This document shows, one piece after another, positions 27,981 to 35,812 of a DNA stretch of 64,000 nt (its first letter is position 1; the number at the start of each line of letters is the position of its first letter). Position numbers and translations under genes: made by a program. The stretch spans positions 1-64,000 of the forward strand of contig QZDS01000001.1 in assembly GCA_009917455.1 (NCBI GenBank), read 5' to 3'. The notes beneath the pieces were generated by a model. That model did no database searches and was not told the origin of the DNA. It was given only the letters and a program-made list of their open reading frames with translations. This DNA is from a bacterium 1xD8-48. Lineage in GTDB: Bacteria; Bacillota; Clostridia; Lachnospirales; Lachnospiraceae.

Positions 27981-28338
27981 CAGCTTTCCCTCCTCTTATG
28001 CTTTGAATAAGCTCTTCCTCTGTAATTCCCACCTCAAGAGCGGCCTTACAGACGCTTTGCAGTTCCCCAAGCAGCTTTTCCTTATATTTAAAAAGCAGCC
28101 GTCCATCATCCGAGACAAAATTTCCCTTTCCCTTCACAGTATAGATATACCCCTGCCGCTCCAGCTCCGAATAAGCCCGCTGAATCGTATTGGGATTGAT
28201 GGAAAGTTCAACCGCCAGATTCCGCACGGAGGGCATTTTTTCGTCCGGATGCAGCACGCCGTGCAGTATCAGCATTTTGAACCGCTCCGTGACCTGTTCA
28301 TAGATAGGGCTTGTATCTCGATAATCTATGAGTATCAT
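27973..28338 (-). CDS. GntR-family repressor, YtrA subfamily
   Basis: 121 residues: winged helix (SPIYEQVTERFKMLIL, PSVRNLAVELSINPNTIQRAYSELE, YIYTVKGKGNFV) and a short two-helix C-terminal tail, the size of YtrA-type regulators that lack the long FadR/HutC effector domain. It is the first gene of the ABC operon and a matching operator lies 61 nt upstream, so it likely represses its own operon until a cell-envelope signal relieves it. Confidence 0.88.
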   Translation of the reverse strand: MILIDYRDTSPIYEQVTERFKMLILHGVLHPDEKMPSVRNLAVELSINPNTIQRAYSELERQGYIYTVKGKGNFVSDDGRLLFKYKEKLLGELQSVCKAALEVGITEEELIQSIRGGKADD

Positions 28339-28398
28339 GCATGACTCCTTTCCGCTATGCTAAAGTATCCCTGAAACCGGAAATACCAGGCAGAGCCA

Positions 28399-28423
28399 AG
28401 TGTACTAATATTGTTAATACACT
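28399..28423. promoter_or_regulatory. YtrA-type operator AGTGTA-N13-TACACT
   Basis: AGTGTA (28399-28404) and TACACT (28418-28423) are separated by exactly 13 bp, the arrangement I recall as reported for B. subtilis YtrA; the wider palindrome matches at 10 of 11 positions per arm. It lies just downstream of TTGACA (28454-28449, minus strand), covering the -10 and start region of the gntR-ABC operon. Confidence 0.75.
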
Positions 28424-28459
28424 TATGGTATTACAGGGGACGCTTTTCTGTCAATAAAA

Positions 28460-28496
28460 ATACCCATAGATTAATAAAACATTAATCTATGGGTAT
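28460..28496 (-). terminator. gpmI terminator
   Basis: A perfect 16-bp stem (28460-28475 with 28481-28496; arm ATACCCATAGATTAAT) around a 5-nt loop, followed on the minus strand by TTTTTATT. Its T-run abuts the -35 of the next operon (TTGACA at 28454-28449). Confidence 0.88.
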
Positions 28497-28514
28497 TCAT
28501 TGTCCGCTTATTCT

Positions 28515-30056
28515 CTATTTCTTAATGAGCAGAGATTTTCCCGTCATCTCCGCAGGCTGTTCCTTCCCCATCAGCTCAATCAGCGTAGGAATGATGTCCG
28601 CCAGGCATCCGCCTTCCCTTAAGGTGTAAGCCGAATCGGCGTTCACCAGAATAAAGGGAACCGGATTGGTGGTATGAGCGGTAAAAGGCGCTCCTGTCTC
28701 ATAATCAACAAGCTGCTCGGCGTTTCCATGGTCCGCGCAGATAAACATCTGTCCGTTCACATCCTTAACTGCCTGCACCGCTCTTCCGACGCACTCGTCT
28801 ACCGCTTCCACCGCCTTGATGGCCGCCGCTTCCACGCCGGTGTGGCCTACCATATCGGGATTGGCAAAATTAATGATAATCACGTCGTATTTATCGGATT
28901 TGATTGCTTCCACCAGTCTGTCGCAGACCTCGTAAGCGCTCATCTGAGGCTTCAAATCATAGGTTGCCACGTCCTTGGGGGAATTTACCAGGATTCTGTC
29001 CTCTCCCTCGTTGGGCTTTTCCACGCCGCCGTTGAAAAAGAAAGTCACATGGGCGTACTTTTCCGTCTCGGCGATTCTCGCCTGCTTCATATTGTTTGCG
29101 GCAAGCCATTCCCCAAAAGTATTGGTTACGGAAATCTTATGGAAAGCTATTTCCTTGTTGGGAATGGTAGGGTCGTAATCGGAGAAGCACACATAGGTTA
29201 AATCCAGTCTTTTCTCTCTCTCAAAGCCCTTGAAATCATCGTCGCAGAAGCTTCTGGTGATTTCTCTTGCGCGGTCGGGCCTGAAGTTAAAGAAGATAAC
29301 GGAATCTTTATCTCCTATCGTCGCTACAGGTTTTCCGTCCTTTAAAACTACGGTGGGCTTTACGAATTCGTCGGTTTCTTCCCTGTCGTAGGATGCCTGG
29401 ATTCCCTCGGGGCCGCTTGCGGCTGTCAGACACTCTCCCTTTGTAAGGGCGTCGTAAGCTAATTTCACTCTGTCATAGTTGTTATCTCTGTCCATTGCGT
29501 AGTAGCGTCCCATTACCGATGCGATTTCGCCCACGCCGATTTTCTTCATTTCCGCTTCCAGATCCTCCGCATAGCCTTTTCCGCTTGCCGGAGGGGTATC
29601 GCGGCCGTCTAAGAAGCAGTGTACATAAACTTTGGAAAGTCCGTTTCTTTTCGCCAGCTCTAAAAGACCGTAAAGATGGGTATTGTGGCTGTGAACGCCG
29701 CCGTCTGAAAGAAGGCCGAACATGTGAAGGGCGGAATCGTTTTTCTTACAGTTTTCAACCGCCATAAGAAGCGCCGGATTCTCAAAGAAGGTTCCGTCCT
29801 GGATTTCCCTGGTAATTCTCGTAAGTTCCTGATATACGATACGTCCGGCTCCCATATTTAAATGGCCGACCTCGGAATTTCCCATCTGTCCGTCGGGAAG
29901 TCCGACCGCCATACCGCTGGCGTTTCCTTTCACAAAAGGGCACTCCGCCATGAGCTTATCCATCACGGGTGTTCTGGCTTTTGCAACGGCGTTTCCGTCC
30001 TTGCGCTCATTTAAACCGTAGCCGTCCAAAATCATTAATACTGTAGGTTTTTTCAT
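28515..30056 (-). CDS. gpmI: 2,3-bisphosphoglycerate-independent phosphoglycerate mutase
   Basis: 513 residues of the alkaline-phosphatase-like mutase: metal ligands in LMILDGYG, catalytic Ser in GQMGNSEVGHLN, HCFLDGRDTPP, GRYYAMDRDNNY, FNFRPDRARE, NFANPDMVGHTG and ADHGNAEQ. It interconverts 3- and 2-phosphoglycerate and needs Mn2+, which ties in with mntP in the window. Single gene with its own promoter and terminator. Confidence 0.97.
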   Translation of the reverse strand: MKKPTVLMILDGYGLNERKDGNAVAKARTPVMDKLMAECPFVKGNASGMAVGLPDGQMGNSEVGHLNMGAGRIVYQELTRITREIQDGTFFENPALLMAVENCKKNDSALHMFGLLSDGGVHSHNTHLYGLLELAKRNGLSKVYVHCFLDGRDTPPASGKGYAEDLEAEMKKIGVGEIASVMGRYYAMDRDNNYDRVKLAYDALTKGECLTAASGPEGIQASYDREETDEFVKPTVVLKDGKPVATIGDKDSVIFFNFRPDRAREITRSFCDDDFKGFEREKRLDLTYVCFSDYDPTIPNKEIAFHKISVTNTFGEWLAANNMKQARIAETEKYAHVTFFFNGGVEKPNEGEDRILVNSPKDVATYDLKPQMSAYEVCDRLVEAIKSDKYDVIIINFANPDMVGHTGVEAAAIKAVEAVDECVGRAVQAVKDVNGQMFICADHGNAEQLVDYETGAPFTAHTTNPVPFILVNADSAYTLREGGCLADIIPTLIELMGKEQPAEMTGKSLLIKK

Positions 30057-30131
30057 TGATGCTCTCCTTTTCTCTTTATTTTAATTTTCTCTATTATTTG
30101 TAAAAACTCTGATTATCTCTGCCACCTGAAA

Positions 30132-30160
30132 ATTATACACGTTTTATACAGGCTATGCAA
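30132..30160 (-). promoter_or_regulatory. Promoter of gpmI
   Basis: Minus strand TTGCAT (30160-30155), 17-nt spacer, perfect TATAAT (30137-30132). The -35 overlaps the 3' end of the upstream membrane protein gene. Confidence 0.7.
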
Positions 30161-32447
30161 CAGTTTTCCTCTTTAAAAATCCGATAAACGCCGCCAGAAG
30201 AAGCATGACGCAAATCCCCGAAACCGCCTCCGCCAGCCGCCAGCTTACCGGCTCCTCAAACCGCACCTGAAGACTGCCTTCATATCCCGCCGGCAGTATG
30301 ACGCAAATCTGGTTATTCTCCCCGCTTTTTTCCACCGCAAACCGCTCGCCCGTATTTAAATCCCTCGCCGTATATCCGGGGTAATAATACAGGGGAATCA
30401 GCAGGCCCGCTTCCCTGTTTTCCGTCTTACAGATAACCGTAACCGTATTATATTCTTTCTCAAAGCCCCTTATATCAACGCCGCCCTCTTCCGCGCTCAC
30501 AGGCGTCTGTATATCCTCCACCGCCGGCCCGAAGGAGCCCGGGTAGAGGTATTCTCCGTCTGAAACCGCGTTGCTCTCAAAAGCGGCGATGTCGTATGCA
30601 AGATACATATCCCCCCGGTAAAGGGTACTGTAAATCAGCTGGGCTCCCTGCATCATTGCCAGAAAACCAAGGAACATCATTACGATTTTCCCTTTTCCCC
30701 TCCCGTAATTACGCTGTATCTCCATGATGACAAACACGCCGAGCAGACTTCCGAAAAGTCCCGCAAGGGTAAGGAGCCGGAACGGAAACTGGATTTTTCC
30801 GAAAAGATTTCCAAACGCCGGAATCATCCTGTCGATTTCCCTGTAAGGAAATACACTGGACGCCATAAGGGCAAACAGCACGAAGAAGCCCCCGGTCAGC
30901 GCAATTTCCTTTTTCCTGCAGCGCAGGCCGCCCTTGTAATGCATCAGTACTGCCGCCGCCAGCAAAGCCCAAACGGCTGTTCCAACCGGTTTTGGAAATT
31001 TATCAGAAAGCGGGCCTATGGCGCTCCAGGTGGTAGTCAGTGTACCGTTCCAGTAAACCGCGAAAAGCTCCGCCAGACTGGCTCCGTAGTTCTGGAACAC
31101 CGGTTCCATCCCATGCCTTAAATTAACCACAAAGTCCTCCTGCATATAGCGGAAAAAGGGAACTAAAAACCACAGGTTTATCAGGATTGTAAAAACTCCA
31201 ATCTCCGCGAAATATACCAGCCGTCTTTTATTTAACATTTTCTTCCAGCTTACGGCACAGAACAAAAATATGGCAAACGCCGCCAGAAAACAGATAATAA
31301 CATGAGTCTGGATAAGACCTGTAAATCCAATAACAGGTGCTATCAAATATCTTTTCGAAAAATATCCGCTCCCGGCTCCCCCGTCATCATCCCGGCTGTC
31401 ACGAATTTTCTCAAACGCATAATAAAATCCCAGGGCCGCCAGAGGCAGAAAAAGCATTGCGGAGTATTCCCCCATAGCGGCCCGTACATAAATACAGCTC
31501 AGCCGATAGGGAAACAGAGTATAGATACAGCTTCCAAACAGCGCGGTTTTTTTCTCTCCCGACATCTTCAGAAAAGCATAGTAAGCCGCGGCAGCCGTCC
31601 CCAAATTTATGGCCGCAATATAGCATTTATACGCATTCTGCACGCTGACGCCCAGAATACGCAGTACTGACGGAAACAGCAAAAGCCCCTCTCCGTACAT
31701 AACGGACACCGGATACCCCCAGCCGTTAAACCATCCCGGCTGAATCCTGACCGGAAAGCTTCCCGCTTTGAGCCCCTCCGCCAGTCCTTCTATCCGAAAG
31801 AGATGAAAAATCAAATCATGTCCGTATAAAATATACTCTTCCATCAGCCCAAGAGAAGCAATCCCCCCGATGATAATTATGCCAGTCACCTCGGGAGCCC
31901 ATTTAAATTTCCGTTCCCTAAAATAAATAACATAAGCTATTATATTAAAAAGAAGCAGTTTCACCGCCATGCAGAAAATCCGGTACGCCCTGGAATTATC
32001 CGCTGTGGAAAGGGTAATCCAGTTTACGTTAAAAGCCTCCGGACTGTCGGGTTCTACCACTACTCTTACAGACACATTATTCTCGTTTACATAAACGGAA
32101 AAGGTTCTGCCCTCCTGCCTGTCCGACAGGCTCACATGGTCGGAGTAAAGGGCGCGCGCCCCGGCGCTGGCCGTCATGCACTGCACGTAGCTTACCGCCC
32201 TTCCTTTTCCCTTTTCATACAACAGCGTAATATCATAAATTCCCTTTGACAGGACAATTTCTTCCGTATAGATTTTTCCCGTTCCCTGCGTTCCGTCGTC
32301 AGAGCCCTCTCCCGTATCTTCCCGGAAATAATCCCTGAACAGATGGCCCACGGTATCCTCCTTCGCCGTCTTTCCCGCAAAAAGTAAAAATACCAGTATT
32401 TCCAACAGGCAGAACAAAAAATAACAGCCAGATTTTTTTATCCGCAT
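30153..32447 (-). CDS. Polytopic membrane protein, YfhO/PTPS_related-like, probable GT-C glycosyltransferase
   Basis: 764 residues from ATG 32447 (GGAAGG 6 nt upstream; a GTG five codons earlier is open). Signal anchor, an extracytoplasmic beta domain (about 45-150), then about a dozen helices with the loop HDLIFHLFRIEGLAEGL and GWGYPVSVMYGEG, a pattern of the membrane family annotated PTPS_related. The C-terminus returns to a beta domain (YNTVTVICKTENREAG, YYYPGYTARD) as in YfhO-like proteins, and ends in a last helix. A role in lipid-linked sugar transfer to envelope polymers is inferred, not shown. Confidence 0.6.
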   Translation of the reverse strand: MRIKKSGCYFLFCLLEILVFLLFAGKTAKEDTVGHLFRDYFREDTGEGSDDGTQGTGKIYTEEIVLSKGIYDITLLYEKGKGRAVSYVQCMTASAGARALYSDHVSLSDRQEGRTFSVYVNENNVSVRVVVEPDSPEAFNVNWITLSTADNSRAYRIFCMAVKLLLFNIIAYVIYFRERKFKWAPEVTGIIIIGGIASLGLMEEYILYGHDLIFHLFRIEGLAEGLKAGSFPVRIQPGWFNGWGYPVSVMYGEGLLLFPSVLRILGVSVQNAYKCYIAAINLGTAAAAYYAFLKMSGEKKTALFGSCIYTLFPYRLSCIYVRAAMGEYSAMLFLPLAALGFYYAFEKIRDSRDDDGGAGSGYFSKRYLIAPVIGFTGLIQTHVIICFLAAFAIFLFCAVSWKKMLNKRRLVYFAEIGVFTILINLWFLVPFFRYMQEDFVVNLRHGMEPVFQNYGASLAELFAVYWNGTLTTTWSAIGPLSDKFPKPVGTAVWALLAAAVLMHYKGGLRCRKKEIALTGGFFVLFALMASSVFPYREIDRMIPAFGNLFGKIQFPFRLLTLAGLFGSLLGVFVIMEIQRNYGRGKGKIVMMFLGFLAMMQGAQLIYSTLYRGDMYLAYDIAAFESNAVSDGEYLYPGSFGPAVEDIQTPVSAEEGGVDIRGFEKEYNTVTVICKTENREAGLLIPLYYYPGYTARDLNTGERFAVEKSGENNQICVILPAGYEGSLQVRFEEPVSWRLAEAVSGICVMLLLAAFIGFLKRKTVA

Positions 32448-32491
32448 TTGCACCTTCCTCACCTCATGCCGTTTGAACGCCGAACCTTTCC

Positions 32492-33670
32492 TTATCCGTG
32501 GGCGTAATCCTTGTCCACCTCAATTACGGCGAAGTAGTTGCCTTCCAGCTTACGGATTTTTCCCGCAATATAAGAAACCACTTCACTGTCGGACATGGCA
32601 TAATTAAAAGGCACCACCACGTCAAAAATCACATTCACATGAGTGGGACCGTGTACAATCCGGAAATCATGGAACTTCACATCCCCTTCCATATCCCCCA
32701 CGATATTTGCCACTTTGCGCTTTACCTCGTTCGTCACCTCGTCGTCAAGACACACCGGATCCATATGGATAACGGCGCTGCAGTTTAATTCGTCCGCCAG
32801 TTTATGCTCAATCAAATCAATCATGTCATGCAAAACGAGGATATCTCCCGTAGAGGGAACCTCCACATGCACCGAAAGCATCACTCTCCCCGGCCCGTAA
32901 TTGTGAACCACCAAATCGTGGAGCCCCAGCACTCCCTGATTTTTATATTCCATAATGATATCTTCTATCCGGTTTACAAATTCCTCCTCGGGCGGCTGTC
33001 CGAGAAGAGGGCTTACGGTATCCTTCATAGCGCCAATCCCCGTCCATATGACAAACAGCGCGACCAGTATTCCACACCAGCCGTCAATGTGCACCTCGGT
33101 AAAAAAAGCCAGTACCGTAGTTAAAAATACCACAAAAGTGGAAACGCTGTCGCTGATGCTGTCCTTTGACGCCGCCAACATTGTGGCGCTGTTTATCTTT
33201 TTTCCCACCATTCGGTTATACAAAAACATATACAGCTTCACGCAGATGGAAATCACCAAAATAAAAAGAATCAGAGGGCTTGCGTTCACTGCCTTAGGAT
33301 GAATGATTTTGTCAACGGAAGACTTTAAAAGCTCCGCCCCCATAAGCAGAATAATCACCGATACCAAAAGCCCCGCTATGTATTCAATTCTTCCGTGCCC
33401 GAAAGGGTGGTCGCTGTCCGGCTTCTGCCCTGCCATGCGAAAACCCACCAGCGTAATCACGGAGGAACCGGCGTCGGAGAGATTGTTAAAGGCGTCCGCC
33501 GTGATGGCGATAGACCCCGACAGCCACCCGGCTATCGCTTTTATAAGAAACAGAAAAAAATTGAACACAATTCCCACCCCTCCGCAGAGCATTCCATATG
33601 CCTGCCGCACTCTCGGGTCGGACGTGTTCTGATAATCTTTGATAAATAATCTGGATAAAACTGAAATCAT
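32492..33670 (-). CDS. Cation diffusion facilitator (divalent metal efflux)
   Basis: 392 residues from ATG 33670 (GAAGGAG upstream). Six helices with the metal-site motifs DAFNNLSDAGSSVI (TM2) and ASKDSISDSVSTF (TM5), DHPFGHGRIEY in the loop between TM2 and TM3, and a C-terminal ferredoxin-like domain (HDLVVHNYGPGRVMLSVHVEV, IHMDPV). The C-terminal part is longer than in FieF/YiiP, ending VIEVDKDYAHG, as in several Firmicute members. It exports Zn, Mn or Fe by proton exchange; the metal cannot be fixed from sequence. Confidence 0.88.
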   Translation of the reverse strand: MISVLSRLFIKDYQNTSDPRVRQAYGMLCGGVGIVFNFFLFLIKAIAGWLSGSIAITADAFNNLSDAGSSVITLVGFRMAGQKPDSDHPFGHGRIEYIAGLLVSVIILLMGAELLKSSVDKIIHPKAVNASPLILFILVISICVKLYMFLYNRMVGKKINSATMLAASKDSISDSVSTFVVFLTTVLAFFTEVHIDGWCGILVALFVIWTGIGAMKDTVSPLLGQPPEEEFVNRIEDIIMEYKNQGVLGLHDLVVHNYGPGRVMLSVHVEVPSTGDILVLHDMIDLIEHKLADELNCSAVIHMDPVCLDDEVTNEVKRKVANIVGDMEGDVKFHDFRIVHGPTHVNVIFDVVVPFNYAMSDSEVVSYIAGKIRKLEGNYFAVIEVDKDYAHG

Positions 33671-33731
33671 ACCTGTACTCCTTCGGCATACCTCTTTGTA
33701 TATGGTTTTTCCGGGCATGCAATTGAGTATT

Positions 33732-33760
33732 ATTTTATGCCATTTGGAAGAAAAAAACAA
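33732..33760 (-). promoter_or_regulatory. Promoter of the CDF transporter
   Basis: Minus strand TTGTTT (33760-33755), 17-nt spacer, TAAAAT (33737-33732), back to back with the ABC exporter promoter. Confidence 0.5.
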
Positions 33761-33774
33761 TTAAAAAATTTGTA

Positions 33775-33803
33775 TTGACAAATATCCCTTTAAAGCGTAT
33801 GTT
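33775..33803 (+). promoter_or_regulatory. Promoter of the ABC exporter leader
   Basis: Perfect TTGACA (33775-33780), 17-nt spacer, TATGTT (33798-33803). Transcription would begin near 33810, leaving an untranslated leader of about 270 nt before the first ABC gene. Confidence 0.65.
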
Positions 33804-33823
33804 AAATCTATACCCAAAAATTT

Positions 33824-33931
33824 GCAGACAGAAAGGAGATGTTATTGATGTTGGGCAGCAAAATGAAAACCACAAATAATGTTATAACCATACAATCAAT
33901 AACATCACCTGACTGTTTATGTCTGCATAAA
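33824..33931 (+). promoter_or_regulatory. Leader RNA stem that masks the leader-peptide ribosome site
   Basis: GATGTTATTG (33838-33847), directly before the leader ATG, pairs perfectly with CAATAACATC (33897-33906). The adjoining AGG of the ribosome site can pair with CCT after an A-A mismatch, and outer TGCAGACA (from 33824) pairs with TGTCTGCA (33920-33927). The last segment also forms an alternative hairpin GTTTATG/CATAAAC. Mutually exclusive pairings ahead of a terminator are the signature of an attenuator. Confidence 0.5.
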
Positions 33932-33970
33932 CGGCCGCCTTTTTGTATATTTTCCTGTTTTTACGGATAA
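33848..33970 (+). CDS. 40-codon leader peptide upstream of the ABC exporter
   Basis: ATG 33848 follows AAAGGAG at 9 nt and the frame stays open for 40 codons to TAA 33968-33970. The peptide begins MLGSKMKTTNN and ends CLCLHKRPPFCIFSCFYG, with a Cys/Pro/Phe-rich end. No protein family. It is followed by a terminator hairpin and then a heterodimeric ABC exporter, the layout of bmrB-bmrCD in B. subtilis, where stalling of ribosomes on the leader by antibiotics permits read-through. By this analogy it would sense translation inhibitors (inference). Confidence 0.45.
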   Translation: MLGSKMKTTNNVITIQSITSPDCLCLHKRPPFCIFSCFYG

Positions 33971-34007
33971 GGCCGCCCATACAGATATATAATTGGCGAA
34001 CTCATTT

Positions 34008-34037
34008 ACAGTCATGGTAAAACATGGCTGTTTTTTT
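34008..34037 (+). terminator. Leader terminator (attenuator) ahead of the ABC exporter
   Basis: ACAGTCATG (34008-34016) pairs with CATGGCTGT (34023-34031), with one G-U pair, around GTAAAA, followed by a run of seven T (34031-34037). It stands 42 nt before the first ABC start, inside the transcript, so it must be passed for expression. Confidence 0.75.
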
Positions 34038-34078
34038 ATGCAGAAGTTTTGCAGCCGCCTGAAATAAAAGGAGAACTT

Positions 34079-35812
34079 ATGAAAAAAATATCAACCTATA
34101 TCCTGGAACACAAATTTGCCTTCCTCTTTGCGATTCTGTCCATGGTTATCAGCATCTGCCTTGATATGCTCTCTCCCCAGCTTATCAGAATAATCGTGGA
34201 CGATGTGATTCTCGGAGGGAACCTTTCCCTTCTTACGCCTCTTCTTGCCGGAATTTTGTGCGTGGGAGTCGGACGCTGTATTTTTCAGTATGTAAAGGAA
34301 TTTATCTTTGACGTTACCGGTTCCAAAATCGCCTGTGAAATACGCCGGGATTTGTTCCGTCATATTCAGTCCTTAAGCGCGGAGTTTTTTGACCGGACCG
34401 GAACCGGCGAGCTGATGAGCCGTGTGAAGGACGACGTGGACAGAATCTGGGACGGCCTCTCCTATGTGGGAATGCTGATGATTGAAGTGATAATCCACAC
34501 TTCCATTATTCTTTTCTGCATGTACAGCTTAAGCTGGAAGCTGGCCATCCTGCCCACCTTCTGCATGCTTCTGGCCGCCGCCATCGCAATATTAATGGAA
34601 AAAAAGCTGGACGCGGTTTATGAGGATATCAGTGAGGAAAACGCAGCGCTTAACACCGTTGCCGAAGAAAATCTGGCGGGGGCAAGAACCGTAAAAGCCT
34701 TTGCGCGGGAAAAATTTGAGATTTCCAAATTTCTTTCCCATAATCAGCGTTACTATGACTTGAATATGAAGCAGTCAAAGCTTTTTGTAAAATACCATCC
34801 CTGCCTTTCCCTCATCACAAAGCTGCTTCCGCTCATGGTTCTCGCCATTGGGGGAAGTCTCGTAAGCGGCGGGGAAATTACGCTGGGTGACTTAAGCGCG
34901 TTTATCGACTATTCCATGAATATCGTATGGCCCATGGAAATGCTGGGATGGCTTACCAACAGTTTATCCTCCGCTATCGCGTCCAACAGGAAGCTGAAAA
35001 AAATCTATCGGGAAAAACCGGCCATTCTGGAAAAGGAAGCCCCCATTCTTCTGCCCGAGGTAAAAGGAAAGGTTACCTTTTCCCATGTTTCTTTCCACAA
35101 GGCGGATAAACATGAGATTTTAAGCGACATTTCCTTTTCCGTGGAACCGGGTAAAACCGTGGGGATTATGGGAGCCACCGGAGCCGGAAAAAGCTCTCTC
35201 ATTTATCTTCTTCAGCGTCTTTACGACGCCACCGACGGAGAAATCCTGTTAGACGACGTGAATGTAAAAGATATTTCCCTGAAACAGCTTCGCGGCTCCA
35301 TATCTCTCGTAATGCAGGACGTATTTCTCTTTTCCGACACGATACTGGAAAACGTACGTCTGGGGCAGAAAAACATTCTTTCGGACTCCGCGGTCCGGGG
35401 AGCTGCCGACAAGGCCAAGGCCAGAGGATTTATTGAAAAAATGGAAAAACAGTACGATACGGTAATCGGAGAACGGGGCGTGGGACTCTCCGGCGGACAG
35501 AAGCAGCGCCTGACCATTGCAAGGGCTCTGGCCAAAAAGACGCCCATACTGGTGCTGGATGATTCCACCTCGGCGCTGGATATGGAAACCGAACAGTCTA
35601 TCCACGAAACCTTAAACAGCTTAAAGGGCATTACAAAAATCATTATCGGCCACCGCATCAGCGCCGTGTGCCATTCGGATGAAATTATTATTCTGGAAAA
35701 CGGAAAAATCGCGGAAAGGGGAACGCACCGGAGTCTTCTTTCTGCCAAAGGTCTGTATTACCGGACCTACATAGCCCAATATGGAGAACCCGGAAAGGAG
35801 CAGAGCGCATGA
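34079..35812 (+). CDS. Heterodimeric ABC exporter subunit with degenerate catalytic site (BmrC/LmrC-like)
   Basis: 577 residues from ATG 34079 (AAAGGAG upstream). Six-helix type IV exporter domain, then an ABC domain: Walker A GATGAGKSS, signature LSGGQKQR, Walker B ILVLDDSTSALD, H-loop IIGHRIS. The residue after Walker B is Asp instead of the catalytic Glu, so its own ATP site is degenerate, as in TM287, LmrC and BmrC. Its intact LSGGQ completes the working site of the partner. Overlaps the partner gene by 4 nt. Multidrug export is the usual role; expression appears controlled by the leader. Confidence 0.88.
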   Translation: MKKISTYILEHKFAFLFAILSMVISICLDMLSPQLIRIIVDDVILGGNLSLLTPLLAGILCVGVGRCIFQYVKEFIFDVTGSKIACEIRRDLFRHIQSLSAEFFDRTGTGELMSRVKDDVDRIWDGLSYVGMLMIEVIIHTSIILFCMYSLSWKLAILPTFCMLLAAAIAILMEKKLDAVYEDISEENAALNTVAEENLAGARTVKAFAREKFEISKFLSHNQRYYDLNMKQSKLFVKYHPCLSLITKLLPLMVLAIGGSLVSGGEITLGDLSAFIDYSMNIVWPMEMLGWLTNSLSSAIASNRKLKKIYREKPAILEKEAPILLPEVKGKVTFSHVSFHKADKHEILSDISFSVEPGKTVGIMGATGAGKSSLIYLLQRLYDATDGEILLDDVNVKDISLKQLRGSISLVMQDVFLFSDTILENVRLGQKNILSDSAVRGAADKAKARGFIEKMEKQYDTVIGERGVGLSGGQKQRLTIARALAKKTPILVLDDSTSALDMETEQSIHETLNSLKGITKIIIGHRISAVCHSDEIIILENGKIAERGTHRSLLSAKGLYYRTYIAQYGEPGKEQSA

